Below, one piece after another: positions 10,617 through 21,131 of a stretch of 64,000 nt of DNA. Under the pieces are notes generated by a model, which did not search any database, was not told where the DNA came from, and saw nothing but the letters and a program-made list of their open reading frames with translations. How positions within the stretch are numbered: position 1 is the first letter of the stretch; every line of letters starts with the position of its first letter. Both the position numbers and the translations under genes were made by a program. Location: positions 213,131,178 through 213,195,177 of the forward strand of contig CM071599.1 in NCBI GenBank assembly GCA_036435485.1, given 5' to 3'. The DNA is from Saposhnikovia divaricata (taxonomy: Eukaryota; Streptophyta; Magnoliopsida; Apiales; Apiaceae).

Positions 10617-10830
10617 ATTGAAAAATTGCCACATGTCAATTATATAGGCCTCCATGTGCCACCCTTTGGAGGTGCCACATGTCACATTTTTAAAGCACCG
10701 CATGGCACGATTTGTAATACGCCACATGGCACAACATTAATGTTCCAAGTGGCATGACAATGAGGCGCCATGTATCCATGCAATCAGATGACACGTCGAC
10801 ATGCCACGTAAGTCAATGACATGTCATCTG
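10617..10830. repeat. CACTA subterminal repeats (gccacatg type)
   Basis: A run of imperfect 10-12 bp words in both orientations: gccacatgtca, ccatgtgcca, gccacatggca, aagtggcatga, catgccacgt, acatgtcat. Clusters like this near CACTA ends are the binding sites of the element's own accessory protein. They lie between the exon and the terminal sequence, as expected. Confidence 0.7.
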
Positions 10831-10969
10831 ATGACTTTTATTATTGTGGGGTCCACAAGTTTTATTACCTACCAATATATAGATGTGTAGGTAATGAGTC
10901 TTTCTCCACCAACTTTTACCTACCAATCTTGACCAATGCTGTATTGGTAGGAAATTCTCTTTACTTACC

Positions 10970-12082
10970 TGTAACAGCCCGACTTTTCGGACTATTAATT
11001 CTAAATCGAAAACTGAACTAAAATACAATTTTATTAAACCAAAAGTCTATTACAAAGGTAATTATTACAAAAGCGCGGCAAACATCTATCAAAAAGTCAA
11101 TCTAATCCAATTTTATGGTCTTCGAACTCCAACGCTACCAAACTCGATTGTACACCGAACCTGAAAATTGTAAGTAATGAGCTATACAGCCCAGCAAGTA
11201 ATCGATCGATCTAACCAGTCATACAAAGTAACGTATAAACACATATAGAATAATACAATAATCGATACGATACGATACACAAAACAATAACTTTCGATAC
11301 ACATATTCTTATTCTTATTCTTATTCGATACGACACCACATAACAACAATAACTTGAAACCCATAATTCATACCATGATCACTACAACCCGGTGATAACG
11401 GTCCTAAATTTTCAGAAAACTGTCACTACAATCCGGTGACTCGGTCCTTATTCTTATTTTCGCAAACCATGGCATAAATCAGAGTTCCAAGACTATTGTT
11501 TACACATAACACATATATATAATAATATATATAAATTCAAAATATAATCACTTAGCCCATGTTTTGATAACAAGTACATACACATAACACATAATTTCAA
11601 AACCACTAGATAGATCAATCAGAAACTTACCTCTACGCGGAAACTCAAGAATCAAATCATCCTAGATCATGTATTCAATTCTGACCATATCTGTATTTAG
11701 CCTTTTTGACCCTTTAAATGATGTTTTCTTGGAAAACTCAAAACACGAAAGTCGTAGAGAACGAAAAGCCCTTTCCGAAAAGTCCAGAATCAACGAATTC
11801 CGACTTACGATGAATTTTCTACGAATTTTACAAGACTGCTGAATTGTGTGAAGAATAGACCTACGAATTTTGTAAATAAAGATGATGAAGAAGAATAAGT
11901 TGTATTTATAATGTCTTACAAACCCTAATTCCAAAAATACTAGTGATCCGTATTCTAATCTGATCCATATTTTAAGCCCATTCTTCTAATCCAATTTTAA
12001 ATCCTATTTATAATCTAATTTTAATCCTTTTTATTCTATTATTCTTTTATTATTATTATTCTAAAAATTACGGGATATTACA
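10970..12082 (-). mobile_element. Solo LTR (1113 bp) of a TGTAAC...TTACA family
   Basis: It begins tgtaacagcccgac and ends acgggatattaca, with the 5-bp duplication ttacc at 10965-10969 and 12083-12087. No internal coding region or second LTR is present, so it is a solo LTR left by recombination. A longer relative in the opposite orientation lies at 61217-62612; comparison with it gives the minus orientation here. The insertion splits the CACTA terminus and is therefore younger than it. Confidence 0.88.
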
Positions 12083-12146
12083 TTACCAATAACGAAGTTT
12101 TACCTACATTTACAATTGGTAGGTAAAAACCAAATTTCTTGTAGTG

Positions 12147-13374
12147 CCGCAGGGGCATCTACGAAGCAATCGGAAAATAGGATCGGAAAAATGAGCTTGG
12201 TTTGGGTATTTCCAATCCGGCGAAACAAACTAAAATCGAATGGGACATCCTTATAGAGGGCAAGAAAACGAACATTTTGGTGTATAATACGTGTTTGCTC
12301 GATTGCTGGAAGGGAGTGAACGATGTGTGGCTGGAAAACGCATAAAATCACTCCGATTGTCGTCTCTCTCTCGTCTGTGAAGACGATGAACAGTAAATGG
12401 GATGCGCATTCCCAAATTGCGTATTAAGGAATACGCATTTTCATCATGCGTGTCTCAAATACGCATTTAATTTGGGGAATTCAAAATACACACTACACGC
12501 ATGACAAAAATGCGTAGTTACCATACGCATGATCAACATGCGTATTCCGTGATCGAAAAGGGCGGACGCTCCAGCCGGTAGGCATTTCGGGCACAAGATA
12601 ATTTTTTGTGGGTATTTTGGTTTTTCACTCTAGTAGCTTCTCTGACGGGATCTATTATGTATTTGGAGAATGGGTAATGTTATAATGCGTAACAGGGGAA
12701 AAAATTTATGCATGAAACTCCAATATCAAATGCGTAATAAGATTACCCTTACATGAAATGCGTAATAGGTTGGTATAATTGGTCGTCTCTATCACTTTAT
12801 GGTATTCTTATCATTTATGCTTAATGTTGTGGTAAAAATGTTGTTGTTTAAATATAAAATCTTCGAGTTGCTTTTTCTTTTTTCTTATGCGATATAATTA
12901 GAAGGACCAAAGGTAAAGGTGCTACGATAATTTTTATTTTTATATCTTTTTTATTAATATGAATTGTAATTTCGTCAAAAGAAAATGAATTGTAATACTT
13001 GAGATAATATATTTATTTTCGTAATATAAAATTACAAATTTTTAATAAGTTTTTTTATTATATTTATATATAATAAAAGAGGCATCAACCGAATCTTATA
13101 TTATTTGAACACTTTCACGCTCCCCTAGTTAATGTGAAAATTTGAATAATTGTACCGATCTTTGGGACAATAATATATTTTCATGTCTAAATTAAATTTG
13201 GCCAATATGAATTCTGATACTCTATTAAATAATTGATTTATCCAAGTTTTAAAATGTTAGAAGAAGGCTCTATTAATTCATCTTTATATCATTATTTACG
13301 AAGGAGTGTTATAGATACGAAAAACATTTCTAAGATAATGTGATAATAATTTATTTCTTTTATACTCAATTAAA
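12147..13374. other. Intergenic stretch with many atgcgta/tacgcat words
   Basis: No supported gene. 12400-12780 carries at least a dozen copies of tgcgta or tacgca in both orientations. The rest (12800-13374) is plain AT-rich DNA. An open frame on the minus strand at 12100-12351 has no recognisable domain. Confidence 0.5.
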
Positions 13375-14010
13375 ATGGCCAGCCTTGAGGATAGTTGCAA
13401 AAGCGTGGGAGTATCTTTCACAGTGGAATGCGGCTCAGAGTAGAGGATTATGCGTGCCTATCACACCATCTGTGGAGGGTGATGGGGCTATGATCTGGGC
13501 AAAGCCACAACAGAATGAAGTAAAGATTACCGTAGATGCAGTAGTCTTCGAAGGGAGAGGAAATTCGGGATGTGGAATCGTTGCTAGAGATCATCATGGT
13601 CACTTAATTTTGGCCAAGACGAGATTGTTTTCAGAAATCCTGAATCCTACTTTGGCAGAAGCATTATTAGTCAAGGAAGCTCTTAGCTGGGCTAAGGAAC
13701 TGAGGTGGGATAGAGTCATAGTGGAGTCAGACTGTTTAGTGGTAATCCAGTTGCTAAGAAGTGTCGTACCCTTGCGCTCCAGGCTTGGGTCTATAATCGA
13801 GGATTGTAGAGAGTTAGTTCGTCATTTTAACAACATCAAGTTGTATTTTATTAAACGGTCTGCGAATATGTCGGCACATGAACTTGCTCATGTGTCTCAT
13901 ATGTTTCTTGATCGTATCTTTGGTTGGAGGACTGTTCCGACCAAAGTTAAGGATTGTATTCGCGATGATTTAATGATATAAGTATCTGCATTTCGTCAAA
14001 AAAAAAAAAA
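13375..14010 (+). mobile_element. 5'-truncated plant LINE
   Basis: The 3' end of an L1-type plant LINE: only the C-terminal RNase H part of ORF2, a short tail and an A13 run at 13998-14010. Imperfect target duplications flank it (actcaattaa at 13363-13373, actcaaattaa at 14013-14023). Truncation at the 5' end is usual for target-primed reverse transcription. Confidence 0.8.
13376..13981 (+). pseudogene. RNase H-like C-terminus of LINE ORF2
   Basis: About 200 codons are open to a stop. The N-terminal part (LRIVAKAWEYLSQWNAA) matches the linker before RNase H in plant LINE ORF2. The domain follows: ITVDAVVFEGRGNSGCGIVARDHHG, AEALLVKEALSWA, VIVESDCLVVIQLL and RSANMSAHELAHVS. It carries the D, E and D positions of the RVT_3/RNase H family. 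The same layout is seen near codons 1190-1340 of the full LINE ORF2 at 47492-51547, but with clearly different sequence. There is no start codon of its own or promoter, so I call it a remnant. Confidence 0.8.
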
Positions 14011-14023
14011 CAACTCAAATTAA

Positions 14024-14731
14024 TACGAGCGTCTACAAATTCGAAAATATGAATTTAATTCTCACTCACACTAAAATTTATCTAAAAATAAATATCGTTT
14101 ATCGATTAATAAGATATTATCAAAAAATTGACAAGGAATACTTTGAGTACTAATCGGTGACTCATCACATTTCCTTATTTACTTTTTTTTTTTTGAAGTT
14201 AAAGACATTTATATTATGCTTTTTAAAGTCATTCAAGAACTTTAGTAGTCAAATCGGTTTTACATAGTGTTATTAACACAATTAACTTCAACTTTTAAAA
14301 TTCTCTGCCATACTTATTGGAGTGCGAAAACTCATTCGGACACCGAATTATATGAAAAAAAAAACAAAATAAAAACTTTTAAAATTCTAAATTTATTTAA
14401 ATTTATTCTCTGTTCTACGTGCCCTTGTATATTTTCACATCCATGCATGGAATTATCTTCCTACTAAACAGATAAAGGAAAGAGTCCTGGCGTCTGTTTC
14501 TATTGTTTATCTTGAAAATTCATAGTCACCCCTATTATTCTGTTGAATATTTTGACCCAAAACTCTCATCTTTCTCTGTCATGAATCTTCTATTTTGTTT
14601 TGGTAAATGCACAAGTCTTTTACTATTTAACCATATTTGCTGAGATTTTCATAGATATGTAATTCAAATGGGATGTTTTGTACTTACCAAAAGTGTCTCA
14701 TCTCAACTTTGATTTCTTTTAAATCCTAGAA
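14024..14731. other. Intergenic, no gene seen
   Basis: AT-rich DNA between the LINE fragment and the SINE. A 66-codon plus-strand frame at 14267-14467 is lysine- and phenylalanine-rich and has no family signature. Confidence 0.5.
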
Positions 14732-14744
14732 TTATGTTCTGATC

Positions 14745-14848
14745 GTAGTGGTAAGCACTCATCCAGTCGTCCTGTGAGTCTCGGGTTCGATTTTCGTTCA
14801 CCACGAGAAACTAGTAGAGAATGGATAATATTCTATAAGTCTATAAGT
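14745..14848 (+). mobile_element. tRNA-derived SINE, about 104 bp
   Basis: A tRNA-like head has an A-box-like gtagtggtaagcactc and a B-box-like gggttcgattttcg about 35 bp on. It is followed by a short unrelated tail with tagtagagaatgg. A 13-bp duplication ttatgttctgatc flanks it exactly (14732-14744 and 14849-14861), proving insertion by target-primed reverse transcription. It lies about 250 bp upstream of the zinc-finger start codon. Confidence 0.8.
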
Positions 14849-15095
14849 TTATGTTCTGATCTGTGTCCTCTGATTTGATTTGAGCTAAACCTATTTTTCA
14901 AGTGCTATTTTTTTTTTTATTTGTAGGTTTTTTTTTTTTATAAAATACAGATCTTCATTAGAGTAGAACTGTGTTGATTTAATCTGTTTTGCTTGTTGCA
15001 CAAGGTGTTTGATCTTGTTCTGCTAATTGGGTTTTTCGTTTTTGGGAGATAGATTAAAACTTAAAGAATTCTTTCAAGCGGATATACTTGGAATT

Positions 15096-16400
15096 ATGAA
15101 AGATTTTCGATCTTTGGATAGCCGAAATTCAAAGAAAATTTCGAGAGATGTAAATTCAAGTTTTGGTTTATCGCAAGAGAGAGTTTGCAAGCAATGTGGT
15201 AAAGGGTTTCAATCACTCAAGGCATTGTGTGGTCATATGGCTTGTCATTCGGAGAAAGGGAGGGTTTTGAAGGAGTACAAGTACCGAAAGAGTGAAAATT
15301 CTGAGCTAGTGGACGATCATTTTGAAACGGAGGAGAATTTAGCAAGGCAAACAAGATCCAAAGCAAAAAGGTACAAAAAAACTGTTAAAACTTTTGATTA
15401 TGGGACTAACAATGGTTCTTCATCTGTTTGTGATTCTGAAGAGGAAGAGACGGTAGATGTTGCTGCGTGTTTGATGATGTTGTCTAGGGATTCTCGGAAA
15501 TGGGGTGGTCTCAGTTCGATTGTGAAGTCTTCGGATAATCAATCGACTGATTTAGAGACTAAATCATCTTCGGTTGAAATGAAAACCCCTAGAGATGATG
15601 GTATCTACTTGGCTGATGAGATTCTTCACATGAAGAAACTAGGTGATAGGAAGCCAAAATCTAGTGCTTTAGTTAACAAAAGTATTCGTGCTTCTGGTTA
15701 TCTAAAAAAGGCGGAATCTGACATTTCAACTGATGAGCTTTTCAATAATGGTGAATATAAGGATGCTGAATTGGCAAAGATTTACAGCAGGGTAAAACAT
15801 CATTCAGCCGATGAAAGCAAAGGTGTGAAGCAAAACGAGTTTGGTTATGTTGGAACAAGCCCAAAGTTACAGAAGTTTGATTCGAAAAAAAGATCTAGAG
15901 ATCGTTATGAAAGTATCGAATCAACTGAGAAAGTTCACAGTAGGAAAAGATATGACTGTGTCAACTGTAACAGAAGCTTCAATTCATTTCAAGCACTTGG
16001 AGGACATAGACCATGCCACAGAAAGGCTGATCCTCCCTTAAAGTACGAGTACGATACTAGTGACAACAGCTTAGAGGACGACATAACTCCCGTCTCCACA
16101 CCCGTTCGGAAGCTTGGTCAGCATCTTTATAACAGGAAACCAGTTTCTAGAGATTTTTCTGTTGATGCTAAAAAGAAAGACAGGGCAAAGAAATGTAAGG
16201 CACATCAATGTCCATTTTGTTCCAAAATGTTCAAGTCTGGTCAGGCTTTAGGGAGTCACAAGAGAACTCATTTTATCTATGATCCTGAAGACTCTGGCAG
16301 TTCACCTCCAACTGCACGTAATCTAATTGATCTTAATCTTCCAGCACCTGAAGAGGATGATGAGTTCGATGACAACAAGCAGTTCATTTACGAGGATTGA
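15096..16400 (+). CDS. Three-finger C2H2 zinc-finger protein with C-terminal DLN motif
   Basis: A single-exon protein of 434 residues. I chose the first ATG (15096); the frame is open further up but without an ATG. C2H2 fingers lie at about residues 31-51, 288-308 and 372-392. The second has the plant QALGGH helix; the third reads QALGSH and the first KALCGH. Widely spaced Q-type fingers plus an EAR-like LIDLNLPAP motif near residue 410 are the layout of the ZAT4/ZAT9-type C1 family, nuclear DNA-binding factors that usually repress transcription in stress or development. Basic stretches around residues 87-97 and 363-369 could serve nuclear import. I am sure of the family, not of the ortholog. 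A 31-bp copy of codons 176-186 lies downstream at 17262-17292. Confidence 0.92.
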   Translation: MKDFRSLDSRNSKKISRDVNSSFGLSQERVCKQCGKGFQSLKALCGHMACHSEKGRVLKEYKYRKSENSELVDDHFETEENLARQTRSKAKRYKKTVKTFDYGTNNGSSSVCDSEEEETVDVAACLMMLSRDSRKWGGLSSIVKSSDNQSTDLETKSSSVEMKTPRDDGIYLADEILHMKKLGDRKPKSSALVNKSIRASGYLKKAESDISTDELFNNGEYKDAELAKIYSRVKHHSADESKGVKQNEFGYVGTSPKLQKFDSKKRSRDRYESIESTEKVHSRKRYDCVNCNRSFNSFQALGGHRPCHRKADPPLKYEYDTSDNSLEDDITPVSTPVRKLGQHLYNRKPVSRDFSVDAKKKDRAKKCKAHQCPFCSKMFKSGQALGSHKRTHFIYDPEDSGSSPPTARNLIDLNLPAPEEDDEFDDNKQFIYED

Positions 16401-18004
16401 ACCAGGCATGACTCATGCCTCATGAGTTGATTGTCAGTGGTTCTTATGATTTGGTTGTCAACAGAGAACAATCAGTTAATAATTTGTCTCGATATACCCT
16501 CATTAGTTCTGCTGCAGTTTAAGAAGATTACAATAAGCAACTGTTGCTTATATGAACGATTTGCGTTTTTTTTCAGTTTGTTTCCTCATGTTCCTAGAAT
16601 ATGGTTACATTTTTGCAAATTCTATTATCATTTTTGGACTGAAATCTTTGCTGTGACATTCCGAATTGCTTTCTGGATTATACATTTTGCTTTGGACTAC
16701 TATTTTCCATCATTTTTATGCTTGCAAAACTAAAAAAGTACGATCAGTAGTTCATTACTGTCACTTCAACACGTTTCGAAGTACTGCAATCTAAGCACCT
16801 ACATAATAAGCTGCCACTGATCTGGCATAGTTGCCTTCATTTGCTTTATAGCTAGCCTTGTACACATGTACATCAGCTTCAAGAACAAAACCACACAAAC
16901 CCGAGAAGGCCACTGCAATTTTGGGACATCGAATCGTGATCGTATTTGTAAACATGTTGATTTTGGATTAAGCTAAAATGACCTCAAGTTGAATGAAATT
17001 GAATGTCTGAGGGCATATGAATGGAATTCTAGCTAAAAACGGATTTTTTTGGATTATTTTTGGGTTAATCGGATCATTTTCGAGTCATTTTCGAGTTTTT
17101 AGCTTAGTAAATCGGATTGTGAATCGGGTCGAGTTACGTTAAAAGAAAATTTAACATAAGCAAGATATTCTGCAAAATTGGTACAAATATAAAAAAAAAA
17201 ATATCAAAAAAGTTGTGGTACACGCCAAAAGAACATTTTTATTCAACTTTTGCGGATCTTAATTCTTCACATGAAGAAACTAGGTGATAGGATAACTTAA
17301 TTCTTAATATCTTAATTCTTTGAACTATCTTAATTTCGATTGAATTGAATTGTTTAAGGAAGATAATCTTCACAATTAGTTAATTAGTTAATTCAGTCAT
17401 TTTTTCGATAAGAATGTATTGATAAATGAAGATTGTGTAAAGAGATTCTTGCTAAAAAAGTAAGAATGTGATGATTATATGTGATAATTCTAAGCACACT
17501 TCTAATCATAATCGAATTCTTTTTAATCTATACTTCTATTTGATTCGAATACCACGATAATGAATAAATTATTAAAAATAAATTTGATTACGAAATAGGT
17601 AAAAATCTTGGTATACTTTTATCCATGATCGAATTCCTTTTAACACGTTGTCCGGATATTAGGACAAATGGACAATGAATAAATTATCAAAAATGAGGAA
17701 AAATATTAATTTTATAATGGGTCTCACACACTAAATATTATAGAAATGTTAGGAATAATCATGATTTTTTGTTTTTTTAGAAGAACCATAACCTTTTGTT
17801 ACAATGCTGATACTTAATAATTAAGTGTTTAAAACAGTTTATCATCGAGATCAAAGTTGTCAGGAAGTGTTTAAATGGCAAATAATAATTAAATGAGTTT
17901 AAAGTTATATAGGATACGATCACTTTCCTAAGATAAAAATTGTCATGAAGTGTTTAAATAGCAAACAATAATCACATGAGTTTTGAGTTATCAAGAATAT
18001 GATA
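16401..18004. other. 3' flank of the zinc-finger gene and intergenic DNA
   Basis: No gene recognised. 16401-16740 probably contains the 3' untranslated region. 17262-17292 is an exact 31-bp copy of the zinc-finger coding sequence. The rest is AT-rich, with two diverged copies of a caggaagtgtttaaatggcaaataataat-like segment near 17850-17990. Confidence 0.5.
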
Positions 18005-18007
18005 ATT

Positions 18008-18017
18008 ATTTATAAAA
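18008..18017 (+). promoter_or_regulatory. TATA-like box upstream of the GH79 gene
   Basis: ttatttataaaaatg lies about 105 bp before the start codon, at a plausible distance for a core promoter with a 60-80 base leader. It is only a sequence match. Confidence 0.4.
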
Positions 18018-18028
18018 ATGCATATACA

Positions 18029-18112
18029 GTGATATAGCTAGTAAGTTATAGAGATAGTGAAGAAAAAGAGCGGTGATATAGTAAGTTATAGAGATTGTGA
18101 AGGAAAATAGCG
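18029..18112 (+). repeat. 44-bp tandem duplication in the GH79 leader
   Basis: gtgatatag...taagttatagagat...gtgaagaaaa occurs at 18029-18072 and again, with a 4-bp deletion and a few changes, at 18073-18112, ending six bases before the start codon. Confidence 0.75.
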
Positions 18113-18118
18113 TGAAAA

Positions 18119-20366
18119 ATGAATTCATGCATGAAGGCATTACTATCATTTATTTTTTTAACATGGAGTGGCTCATTATGTGTGAGTGAGAGAGTGGAGG
18201 TTGTAATAAAAAGTGTTACATCTATCGCAAAAGTTGATGAAGATTTTATATGTGCAACTATTGATTTATGGCCCTCGACCAAGTGTGACTACAATCAGTG
18301 TCCATGGCCTAACGTTGGCCTCCTTAATTTGGTACTTTTGAGCATCTCTTCTCTTTTTGTTCCTTTGTGTTGTAAATACATGTTTTGTGTAATGACAGAC
18401 TTTGTGTAAATTTCAGGATTTGAAGAACAAGGTTCTTGCTAATGCCCTTAAAGGTATGTCCAACTCTACAACTTGCTTGTACTAATGTGATGCACAATTG
18501 TTTGAACTACATAGTTTTTGTTGGTTTCTCTAACTCTTTACAACTGAATTACATGAAGCATTTAATCCCATGAGGATAAGAATTGGAGGATCTTTGGAAG
18601 ATCAGACTGTTTACAAAGTTGGATTAGTCACCAAATGTCCACACTTCAAAAACAGAAAGAATGTTCGACGTTTTGGATTCTCGAATGGTTGCATTACCAT
18701 GGAAAGATGGGATCAGCTCAACCAGCTATTCAACGAAACTGGGTAAATTTTTTCTTCTGTGTGTGTTTTGATGGTAATGTATGAAATCTAGTCTATACGA
18801 GTGACTGGCTTGATAATCGTTGCAGGGCGAAAGTGACATTCAGTTTGAATGCTCTTCGAGGAAGGAAATTAGAGAAGAAGAATAGCACTCTTTGGGTAGG
18901 TAACTGGAACAAATTAAATGCCCAGGACTTCATGAAGTACACCATCGCAAAAGGTTACAAGATTGATTCGTACGAACTTGGTCAGTAAAAACAGAATTCC
19001 AATTTTAACTATTTGAATGCAAGAGTATACATTTGTTTGATGCATACATGTGTTCCTGATCAGTTTTTAATACATGTAAGTGTGTTAATTGATGTGAAAT
19101 ATGAATAGGAAACGAGCTATCCGGGTCTGGAGTATCTGCAAAGGTTGGGGCATCACAATATGGAAAAGACATGATTGTTCTAAGTAATCTTGTGAAAAAA
19201 CTGTATGCTAACTCTTCCGAGCAGCCTAAGATATTGGGTCCTGGCGGCTTCTACGATGAAGATTGGTTCAATGAATTCCTCCAGGTTTCAGGACCAGGAA
19301 CAGTTCATGGTTTAACCCACCATATCTACAACCTTGGTGCAGGTATCTAATTTGTACATATCTAAACATGCTTTTACATGTTTAGTACTAGTAGTACATT
19401 CTGTTTGTTCTAGATTTTAACTGTGTAATGTATGCAGGTGTTGATGCAGACCTTATAAATAAAGTTCAAGACCCGTTTTTCCTAGACCGGGTAGCACAAA
19501 CATTCAAAGATGTTTCAGACTCGGTTAAGCTATATGGACCATGGACCGGTGCATGGGTTGGGGAATCCGGGGGTGCTTATAACAGCGGTGGCAAACATGT
19601 CTCTCATACCTTTGCTGATGGTTTTTGGTATTTGGATCAGCTAGGCATGGCCTCCACTTTTGATCATAAAGTTTACTGCAGACAAGCTTTGATCGGAGGG
19701 AACTATGGTCTTCTTAACACAACTACATTTGCCCCTAATCCCGATTACTATGGGTCAGCAGTCAATACATATATACATCTTTCAATTTTCATCCTCGCAA
19801 TATATTACTGCTTAACTAGTTCTTATTTTTCCTTCTAACAGCGCGCTGTTGTGGCATCGCCTTATGGGAACTAGAGTTCTTCAAGTCAGTCAAGATGCAT
19901 CTCCTTATTTACGTACATACGCACATTGTTCCAAACATTCCGTGAGTTTATTCCTACCTTAGTACTTCTCATACATTCGGGGTGAAAGCAGCTTTTACTG
20001 AAATGTAGTTTTGTAATGTATGTTTTATGTATGCAGAAACAAGGTGACATAACGGTGCTTCTGATAAACATGTCAAACTCTACCACTTTTATAGTGAATA
20101 TTAAAAACGATCTAAATTTATACCCAAGTTTAATCGATGGACCGCTCCCACCAAGAGAAGAGTACCATCTGACACCAGAAGGCGGCAACATTCAAAGCGA
20201 GGTGGTTTTATTGAACGACACACCATTGAAGCTGACAAAGTCGCTGGATATCCCAAATTTGAATCCTGCATTTGCGTCTCCACTTGATCCTATCAAAGTT
20301 GCACCTGATTCTTTTGTCTTCGCGGTCTTGAGAGGTTTTGGTGCTCCTCCTTGTTCTTCTTCATAA
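18119..20366 (+). CDS. Heparanase-like glycoside hydrolase (GH79), eight exons
   Basis: Exons by GT/AG sites: 18119-18331, 18417-18453, 18559-18742, 18826-18980, 19109-19342, 19438-19753, 19842-19941, 20037-20366. They sum to 1569 bases, an exact open frame of 522 residues, normal for plant GH79. A hydrophobic N-terminus (KALLSFIFLTWSGSLCVS) is a likely signal peptide for the cell wall or vacuole; an ATG at 18131 is an alternative start. Family motifs include RIGGSLEDQTVY, the acid/base Glu in YELGNELSG (about E199) and the nucleophile Glu in WVGESGG (about E317), then LLWHRLMG. Plant members cut glucuronic acid from arabinogalactan side chains. It resembles the Arabidopsis GUS/heparanase-like group. 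All conserved parts are present, so it is probably functional. Confidence 0.92.
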
Positions 20367-21131
20367 GCAGTAGAAAGAAACTGTTGATTTTAGAAATGAA
20401 CTTGCATACTTTGGTTTATATATAATTAAGAGTATAGTGAGACTTGAGCAGTTAATTGGGGTAATTAGGTTATGGGTTATAATCAATTGCATCTACAAAT
20501 AGAGAGACTGGATTTCTCTTAAAAAGTATTTGATTGTTTGCCTGTTTAGCAATCACCATTGTATTCCGTCAGAAGTTATGTTTTTGCGGTTTTTGCACCT
20601 GCGCCTGTATTTGCTCTCATGGTCTTAGAAAGGGTCCAGTAACAATAAGTAGAGATTACAATAAGAATTCCACAATGGACAATTGTATGCTCTTATCAGT
20701 GGTCTAGAAAATTTATGCAACTCAGCTATATTAGACTTTACTTTTCTCTTTTTCGATGGTCTAAAAATACATTTGACCCAACTCACTGGAAGAGGACAGA
20801 CGAAAACAAAAGATGGCATCGCCTGCAATAAGATTTCAAACTTTACAAAAAAACAATTGTTTCGAGTAGAATTTTTAAGGATCAAGGCACATTATACAGT
20901 TAAGTAATGACAAGTCCCTGGAACTAGAACTCTTAAGAGTCGAGGCTTGAGACAATCAAAGTCTTGAAAAACAAGCAAAAAGTATCAAATAGTAGTATTA
21001 TTTATCCAAAGAGAATCACAGTATCGTATACAAACACACAACTTATTACAAGAAGATTAAGCACTTAATTACATAGTTACCGGAAGTAGTGTGTTCTGGC
21101 TACATCTTCCAAAAACTTAAAATGAAACCAA
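20367..21131. other. Shared 3' region of two convergent genes
   Basis: The GH79 gene ends at 20366 and the RING gene ends at 21132 on the other strand. The 765 bp between holds their 3' untranslated regions. Short open frames on both strands near 20625-20907 overlap each other and carry no domain. Confidence 0.55.

Larger units (their letters stand above)
10112..12146 (+). mobile_element. CACTA (En/Spm) transposon remnant, 3' half
   Basis: The right end on the minus strand begins cactacaagaaatttgg, the diagnostic terminal sequence of plant CACTA elements. Inside it are short imperfect subterminal repeats and, at 10112-10432, a coding exon of the plant En/Spm protein family. A 1.1-kb solo LTR is inserted at 10970-12082. 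I found no left cactac terminus, so the 5' half is missing or beyond recognition. The left limit given is only that of the exon. Confidence 0.75.

Noticed and set aside
10821..11028. Overlapping short frames on both strands near 10.8-11.0 kb
   Set aside because: They span the junction between CACTA subterminal DNA and the inserted LTR, so they cannot be a conserved gene.
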